From JADMIH01 sp036399775 (GTDB taxonomy: Bacteria > Chloroflexota > Chloroflexia > QHBQ01 > JADMIH01), in NCBI GenBank assembly GCA_036399775.1, contig DASWMJ010000066.1, forward strand, positions 1-64,000: a stretch of 64,000 bases of DNA, written 5' to 3'. Made by a program: the position numbers and the translations under genes. The notes beneath the pieces are model-generated. The model was not told where the DNA came from and did not search any database. It was given only the letters and a program-made list of their open reading frames with translations. Below, piece by piece: positions 58,390-64,000 of the stretch; within the stretch, counting starts at the first letter, position 1, and each line of letters opens with the position of its first letter.

Positions 58390-61275
58390 ATGCAAATAAT
58401 TCGAGATTTACGCCCACGGTGGCAACTTTTAATCTCAACTCTACTACTGTCGCTTGCCCTAAGCCTGACAGCAGGCTCTGTGTTCGCAAAAAGCCCGTCG
58501 GAAGCCAGTACCGGCCAGTCTATGCAGTCGGAGGCCAAGAGGACTGCCGCGTTTGATGCAAGCTGCCCACTCGTTGGGAGTATCGTCCCAAGCGCCAACG
58601 CCCCATCCACAAGCAACGCACTCAACGATGTTGAAGCCGTATCAGCCAATGATATGTGGGCTGTGGGCGCTTCGGGCATTGACACGCTTATAGAGCACTG
58701 GGACGGCAGCGCATGGAGCATCGTCTCCAGCCCAAACGTCGGACCTCTCAGGGGTGTTTCCGCAGCTTCCGCCACTGACATTTGGGCGGTGGGTGGAATA
58801 GAAGAGCAATCGCAAACCAGGGTCTTACATTGGAATGGCAGCATTTGGAGTGTCGTTCCCAGCCCCAGTACGGATGGAAAGACCGGCCTCCGCGCCGTTG
58901 AAGCCATCTCGGCTAATGACGTGTGGGCTGTTGGCATAATCAACCATCCTGTTCCTTCGGAGCCACCCCCGCCGGCTACAACCAACAGATTAGTAATGCA
59001 CTGGGACGGCGCGGTATGGAGCACTGTGGGCCTGGGGGACGCCTCCGGCCAGGGCGGATTTTATGGTGTGTCTGCGGTCTCAGCTAATGATGTCTGGGCT
59101 GTTGGGTACAAAGAAGCGTGCCAGATAGATTATTGTTATTCAACTGGCACGCTGACAATTCATTGGGATGGGCAGACCTGGACCGAGATTACTAGCGTCA
59201 ATGTTGGACAAGCTTATAATATTACACTGACTGCGGTGTCGGCACGGGCAACCAACGATGTATGGGCAGTCGGCAGGTCCAATTGTACGATGCTGGTCTT
59301 ACATTGGGATGGTGCTACGTGGAATCGGTTTAGTACGCCCAATGCCGGTTCCAATTGTCCAACGCTTACCTCCGTAGTGGCTCTCGCCGCCGATTCTTTG
59401 TGGGTGGCAGGCTACCTCGAGACTTCGAATCAAAGTCTGATAGCTCACTGGAACGGCGCTTCATGGACCGTTGCAGCCCCACCCTACCCAGGAGTAAGCA
59501 GCCCCCTCTATGGGCTAACTGCCACCTCATCTGACACCCTGTGGGCTGTAGGGAGCACTCCTGCGGCGAGCGACGGCAATCCACGTACTTTTGTGCTGCG
59601 CGGCGGCGAGCGTACGCAGTGGAGTTCAGTTCCCAGTCCCAACCAGGTGATAAGGAATAACGTGCTCCGGGACGTAATTGCCATTGCTCCCAATGATGTT
59701 TGGGCGGTGGGCTACTCAAATCACAACGACTACACTGGTTATTCGCAGGAGAGTCATACGCTCATTCAACACTGGGATGGCTCTGCCTGGGCGCGAGATA
59801 CTACGCCGGTGGGCGGCCAGCTTTACAGTATAACTGCTTTGGCGGCTAATGACGTTTGGGCTGTAGGTACAAGACGCGGTGTCAGGCCCTATATTGGGCA
59901 GGGTGAGATTTTTCTGGCGATGCATTGGAACGGTGCAGTATGGACTGCAATGGGTGACTCGTTCAGTTCAAGTGAGGTGGACAGGTTATATGGAGTAGCG
60001 GCAGTCTCAACAGACGATGTGTGGGCAGTGGGTGTCTTCGCCGGTAACAATCTGGTAGTGCATTGGAATGGCTCAGAGTGGCAACGTATCACCCTACCCT
60101 CGGACATACCTACTGGTACTCTTACTGGCGTGGCCGCGATAGCTGCCAACGACGTATGGGCTGTGGGAAGGACAGGCTCATCAACCCTCATCATCCATTG
60201 GGACGGCACGACGTGGAGCCGCGTCTCCAGCCCCAACGTTGGCACCGGACGCAGCTTCCTCTTTGGAGTGGACGCTGTAGCTGCTGACGATATATGGGCA
60301 GTAGGTTACTATGGCCCGCAGGGTAGCGGCTATCCGTTGACGCTTCATTGGGACGGCAGCCAATGGAACGTGGTGCCTGCGCCTGGCCTCGGTACCGGCA
60401 CTTACCTGCTGAGCGTAGATGCTGTGTCTGCTGATAACGTGTGGGCTGTCGGCAACTACTTTGTAGAAGGTGTGCCACGAACGCTGGCGATGCAGTGGAA
60501 CGGCGCGGAGTGGTCGGCAATCGCCAGCCCCAACGCCAATACAGGGAGCAACCATCTCTATGGCGTGTCGGCGGCATCCGAGAACGACATATGGACGGTG
60601 GGCGACTTCACTGTTGACGACATGCAACAGACGCTGGTGGAGAGATACAGCCCTGTAAGCTTCTCCGACGTGCCCGCCACCAACACATTCTTCCCTTACG
60701 TGCAATGCCTGACCTGCCGGGGCATCCTGGGCGGGTATTCGGACGGCACCTTCCGCCCCAACGCCAACGTGACGAGAGGGCAGCTATCCAAGATCGTCGC
60801 CAACTCTGCCGGGTTCAACGAGCCGGTAAGCGGGCAGACCTACGAAGACGTCCCGCCCGCCAACGCCTTCCATGAGTACGTTGAGAGGATGGCTGAGAGG
60901 GGCATCATCGGTGGCTACCCATGTGGTGGTGCCAACGAACCATGCGGCAGCACCTACAGGCCATACTTCCGCCCCAACGCCAACGCAACACGCGGCCAAA
61001 TCTCAAAGATAGTCTCTCAAGCTAAAGGGTACAACGACCCTGCTGGCGGGCAAACGTTCGAGGACGTACCCTCCACCAACGGCTTCTACCTGTACATAGA
61101 GAGGCTGGCATCACGCGGCATCATGGGAGGCTACCCGTGTGGAGGTGTGGGAGAGCCATGCAGGGAGGGCAACCGGCCATACTTCCGTCCGGGCAACAAC
61201 GCCACCAGGGGGCAGACATCGAAGATCGTATCCAACGCCTTCTTCCCTTCCTGCCAGGCCGGCGACAAACCGTAA
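58390..61275 (+). CDS. Secreted WAVG beta-propeller protein with three SLH domains
   Basis: 961 residues from the ATG at 58390 (gaaaggga before). A signal peptide (LLISTLLLSLALSLTAGSVFA) is followed by 14 repeats of the WAVG type, matching two seven-bladed propellers. Three S-layer homology domains follow: FSDVPATNTFFPYVQCLTCR, YEDVPPANAFHEYVERMAER and FEDVPSTNGFYLYIERLASR, each with the TRGQ motif. Domains two and three carry Cys-pair inserts (YPCGGANEPC, YPCGGVGEPC). It should be displayed on the cell surface by SLH binding to wall polymers. Repeats 12-14 are nearly the same as in the next gene. Confidence 0.88.
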   Translation: MQIIRDLRPRWQLLISTLLLSLALSLTAGSVFAKSPSEASTGQSMQSEAKRTAAFDASCPLVGSIVPSANAPSTSNALNDVEAVSANDMWAVGASGIDTLIEHWDGSAWSIVSSPNVGPLRGVSAASATDIWAVGGIEEQSQTRVLHWNGSIWSVVPSPSTDGKTGLRAVEAISANDVWAVGIINHPVPSEPPPPATTNRLVMHWDGAVWSTVGLGDASGQGGFYGVSAVSANDVWAVGYKEACQIDYCYSTGTLTIHWDGQTWTEITSVNVGQAYNITLTAVSARATNDVWAVGRSNCTMLVLHWDGATWNRFSTPNAGSNCPTLTSVVALAADSLWVAGYLETSNQSLIAHWNGASWTVAAPPYPGVSSPLYGLTATSSDTLWAVGSTPAASDGNPRTFVLRGGERTQWSSVPSPNQVIRNNVLRDVIAIAPNDVWAVGYSNHNDYTGYSQESHTLIQHWDGSAWARDTTPVGGQLYSITALAANDVWAVGTRRGVRPYIGQGEIFLAMHWNGAVWTAMGDSFSSSEVDRLYGVAAVSTDDVWAVGVFAGNNLVVHWNGSEWQRITLPSDIPTGTLTGVAAIAANDVWAVGRTGSSTLIIHWDGTTWSRVSSPNVGTGRSFLFGVDAVAADDIWAVGYYGPQGSGYPLTLHWDGSQWNVVPAPGLGTGTYLLSVDAVSADNVWAVGNYFVEGVPRTLAMQWNGAEWSAIASPNANTGSNHLYGVSAASENDIWTVGDFTVDDMQQTLVERYSPVSFSDVPATNTFFPYVQCLTCRGILGGYSDGTFRPNANVTRGQLSKIVANSAGFNEPVSGQTYEDVPPANAFHEYVERMAERGIIGGYPCGGANEPCGSTYRPYFRPNANATRGQISKIVSQAKGYNDPAGGQTFEDVPSTNGFYLYIERLASRGIMGGYPCGGVGEPCREGNRPYFRPGNNATRGQTSKIVSNAFFPSCQAGDKP

Positions 61276-61332
61276 TCGTGGCTATGCATTACTCAACCAG
61301 GCGGTCATGCGCCGTGAAGGGAAGGAAAGATC

Positions 61333-64000
61333 ATGCTTCAAGAGAGTAGAAACCTATGGCGCGGGGCATTCACGCTGCTCGCGTTCGTGTGGGGACTCAC
61401 GCTGCTTGGCGGCGGCACAGCCTCTGCAAGCCCGAAAATCTACACAGACTCCGGTATCGTCGCCGGGCAACCGGACAAGACCCAGGCTGGCAATATCAAG
61501 GGTGACGACCTTGCATGCCGCATGGGCGGGCACGTTATCCCCAGCCCGAATAAGGCGTCAGGCGTAAACAAGCTCAGTGGCGTCTCTGCTATATCGCCCA
61601 ACGATCTCTGGGCTGTTGGCGAGACCGAGAACGGCGCGGGCATATCTCAACCGCTGGTAGAGCGCTGGAACGGCGCTGAATGGAAGATTTTCCCTACTCC
61701 GCAGTTCCAGAGCGATGGCGGCCTGATGGCGATAGATGTGGTCGCGGCCAACGATATATGGGCTGTCGGCTACGGGTCCACCGGCGCGCTCGCTATGCAT
61801 TGGAACGGCATCGCCTGGAGCGTGGTGCCCACACCGGCCACTGACCCGTACAATGCCATACTCTATTCGGTCACGGCAATATCGGCCAATGATGTGTGGG
61901 CCGTGGGCGCGGACGTTAGAAGCACAGGGTTCGTACCGCTCACCATGCACTGGAACGGCGTACAGTGGAGCATCGTCGCCAGCCCCACAGGAGAGACCCC
62001 GCCGGGCGCGTCCAACTTTGTTAACAGACTCTACAGCGTGAGTGCGACAGGGAGCAATGACGTGTGGGCGGTAGGCTTCTACGCTTACATACTTAATGAA
62101 ACCTCCTACTCTTATGGAATGGTTCTACATTGGGATGGCACGCAATGGAGCCATACCGCTGATACGGGACGTAATCTCAGAAGCGTAGTGGCCTTATCGA
62201 GTAACAACGTGTGGGCGGTCAACGCCAACATCACCAGACCGAGCATCATCCACTGGAACGGCCAGGCGTGGACCGAGACTCCGTCCCCTACTCCGATCAC
62301 CACTGCCTACGGCTATGTCTACCTCACGGCAATCGGCGCGAGCGCCGCCGATAACGTGTGGGCGGTAGGCTACTATGCAGAGGGTACATCGCATGATTGG
62401 CACACGCTCATGATGCGTTGGAACGGAAGCGCGTGGAGTATTGTGCCCACGCCCAATCAAGCGTTGGGAGCAGAGTATCTAAATGCCGTAGCGGTGGTCG
62501 CACCCGGCGACGTACACGCAGTCGGCCAGCGCTTTGACGACGAGATATACCAGGGCCTCCCTCTAGCGCACCGTTGGGACGGCACCCAGGTGAGGAACGT
62601 GCCCGCGCAGGACATCAGGGAGGGCCGCAACTACCTGAGCGACATCAAGTCAATCGCGCCCGATAACATATGGGCAGTCGGGAGATATGCCCCACCGGGA
62701 TCGAACAGCGAATGGTCCCGCACTATGATTGAGCATTGGGATGGCACCCGTTGGAGCGTGGTGCCCAGCCCCAACAACCGGTTCTACCCCGATTCCAGCA
62801 CTCTGAACGGAGTGGACGCGATTTCGGCAAGCGACGTGTGGGCGGTGGGCAACTACAAAAGCGACTACGGCGGCTCGATTACGATGCACTGGGACGGCGC
62901 TCAATGGAACATCGTCCCCAGCCCCGATGGGAACAACTACCTGAACGCGGTCGAGGCGATAGCCACGAACGACGTATGGGCGGTGGGTGGAGCCGTTCCC
63001 AATGGACACCCTGAAGTCAGCAGGCCGGTCATCATGCACTGGGATGGCAGCGAGTGGGTTCTGCGCTCCGAGATTTCCCTGTACGGAACGGACTACAGGC
63101 TGAACGCGATAGAGGCCGTATCGCCAAACGACATTTGGGCTGTGGGTACGGGCAATGCCCAAACCCTCATCATGCACTGGGATGGGTCGGCGTGGACCCG
63201 CGTGTCCAGCCCCAATGTTGGCACCCGCAACATCCTGCACGGGCTGGCGGTCGTTGCGTCAAACGACGTGTGGGCCGTCGGCTATTACGGCCCCGCAGGC
63301 ACCGGGCAGGCCCTCACTCTGCACTGGAACGGCACCGAGTGGAGCGTAGTACCCGGCCCCAGCGCGGGCACGGACACCTTCCTGCTGGATGCCGACGCTA
63401 TATCCTCGACCGATATATGGGCTGTGGGCGATTACCTCAGCGGGGGCGTGACGCGCACATTGGTCGCTCACTGGAACGGCACGGACTGGAGCGTGGTGCC
63501 CAGCGCCAACCCCGGTACGGGAGCGAGCTACCTCTTCGCGCTGGACGCGATCTCGCCTGATGTCGTGTGGACTGCGGGCGATTACGACCTCAATATGGCA
63601 CACAATACGCTCGTGGAGCGATTCGGGTCAATCGCGTTCGCCGACGTACCCGCTTCAAATACCTTCTACCCATACGTGCAGTGTCTTGCCTGCCGGGGGA
63701 TAGAGAGTGGCTATGCGTGTGGCGGGGCGTTCGAGCCATGCGACAGCAACAGCAATCCGTACTTCAGGCCGAACACCCCGATAACGAGGGACCAGATCGC
63801 TAAGATGGTAGCCGCCTCCGCGGGTTTCAGCGAACCGGCAGGCTCGCAGCGGTTCCAGGACGTGCCGCCCACGAGTCCTTATTATGATTACATAAACAGA
63901 ATGAGCGCGCGCGGACTCATAGGCGGCTACCGGTGCGGCACCGCAGCCTCCGAGCCGTGCGTAGCCCCCAACAACAGGCCGTACTTCAGGCCATCGGCCA
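61333..64000 (+). CDS. Second secreted WAVG beta-propeller SLH protein, 3' end beyond the window
   Basis: The frame opens at ATG 61333 (gaaggaaagatc before) and stays open to the window edge, about 889 codons. A signal peptide (TLLAFVWGLTLLGGGTASA) is followed by 14 WAVG-type repeats, as in the previous gene (repeat 5 reads VWAVN and repeat 7 VHAVG). SLH domains follow from about base 63620 (FADVPASNTFYPYVQCLACR, FQDVPPTSPYYDYINRMSAR), again with Cys-pair inserts (YACGGAFEPC, YRCGTAASEPC). The third SLH domain and stop are missing because of the window end. It lies 57 bases after the previous gene and is its paralogue. Confidence 0.88.
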   Translation, partial: MLQESRNLWRGAFTLLAFVWGLTLLGGGTASASPKIYTDSGIVAGQPDKTQAGNIKGDDLACRMGGHVIPSPNKASGVNKLSGVSAISPNDLWAVGETENGAGISQPLVERWNGAEWKIFPTPQFQSDGGLMAIDVVAANDIWAVGYGSTGALAMHWNGIAWSVVPTPATDPYNAILYSVTAISANDVWAVGADVRSTGFVPLTMHWNGVQWSIVASPTGETPPGASNFVNRLYSVSATGSNDVWAVGFYAYILNETSYSYGMVLHWDGTQWSHTADTGRNLRSVVALSSNNVWAVNANITRPSIIHWNGQAWTETPSPTPITTAYGYVYLTAIGASAADNVWAVGYYAEGTSHDWHTLMMRWNGSAWSIVPTPNQALGAEYLNAVAVVAPGDVHAVGQRFDDEIYQGLPLAHRWDGTQVRNVPAQDIREGRNYLSDIKSIAPDNIWAVGRYAPPGSNSEWSRTMIEHWDGTRWSVVPSPNNRFYPDSSTLNGVDAISASDVWAVGNYKSDYGGSITMHWDGAQWNIVPSPDGNNYLNAVEAIATNDVWAVGGAVPNGHPEVSRPVIMHWDGSEWVLRSEISLYGTDYRLNAIEAVSPNDIWAVGTGNAQTLIMHWDGSAWTRVSSPNVGTRNILHGLAVVASNDVWAVGYYGPAGTGQALTLHWNGTEWSVVPGPSAGTDTFLLDADAISSTDIWAVGDYLSGGVTRTLVAHWNGTDWSVVPSANPGTGASYLFALDAISPDVVWTAGDYDLNMAHNTLVERFGSIAFADVPASNTFYPYVQCLACRGIESGYACGGAFEPCDSNSNPYFRPNTPITRDQIAKMVAASAGFSEPAGSQRFQDVPPTSPYYDYINRMSARGLIGGYRCGTAASEPCVAPNNRPYFRPSA

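Noticed and set aside
58145..63603. Long minus-strand frames opposite the propeller genes (for example 58305-59024, 60181-60705, 62650-63240)
   Set aside because: They mirror the repeated WAVG codons on the plus strand, have no ribosome binding sites, and their repetitive proteins are shadows of the true frame.

Overview
The window looks like chromosomal DNA of a Chloroflexota bacterium or a close relative. The support is indirect: a transaldolase-phosphoglucose isomerase fusion next to zwf-opcA, an LL-diaminopimelate-type aminotransferase, paired DUF881 proteins, Chloroflexota-style secreted repeat proteins (the 'ETG..v.G.Fl.YW...GGL.qqGfPIS' repeat and WAVG beta-propellers with SLH domains), and many intergenic heptamer repeats. 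No rRNA or tRNA gene was seen, so the placement is an inference.

Layout: 0.3-4.3 kb holds a NusG/RfaH paralogue, an HsdR-N-like nuclease and the clpP-clpX operon. 4.5-6.6 kb holds a small hypothetical gene, a YciF-like ferritin-fold protein and an SDR dehydrogenase. 6.6-22.8 kb, all on the minus strand, is a pentose-phosphate region in two blocks: gnd-zwf-opcA-pgl-(46-aa ORF)-TIR effector-rpe, and tkt-DUF4396-tal/pgi. Between and behind these genes sit accessory cassettes: a CAP12-type TIR protein, a RelBE pair bounded by a 40-bp copy of the gnd start, two Uma2 nucleases and an orphan CdiA-CT-like toxin with a putative immunity gene. 23-31 kb holds an antitoxin with a stop-interrupted PIN toxin, DegV, a Cas4-N-terminus-like membrane peptide overlapping a translin homologue, a serine-less SDH/ClpP-class protein with an internal heptamer array, DedA, a PH-domain protein and a large GT39-like membrane protein. 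31-39 kb holds a secreted alpha/beta hydrolase, an MFS transporter with a possible leader peptide, a two-component system, an IS630-type element and CsaA. 39-47.5 kb holds small proteins, a truncated subtilase, a candidate structured RNA, HtrA, MltG, MiaA, a DapL-like aminotransferase and HflX. 47.5-56 kb holds a tandemly duplicated secreted protein, a GldA/F/G-DUF4340 ABC module and two DUF881 proteins. 56.3-64 kb holds an ECF sigma factor followed by a membrane-anchored and two giant secreted WAVG propeller proteins; the last gene runs off the window.

The oxidative and non-oxidative pentose-phosphate steps are nearly complete here (only ribose-5-phosphate isomerase is absent). The sigma factor and anchored propeller look like a cell-surface signalling module whose blade counts (7, 14, 14) match one, two and two seven-bladed propellers. 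A pervasive theme is short tandem repeats of very different sequence but mostly one period, seven bases, placed between genes, against start and stop codons, and once inside a gene.
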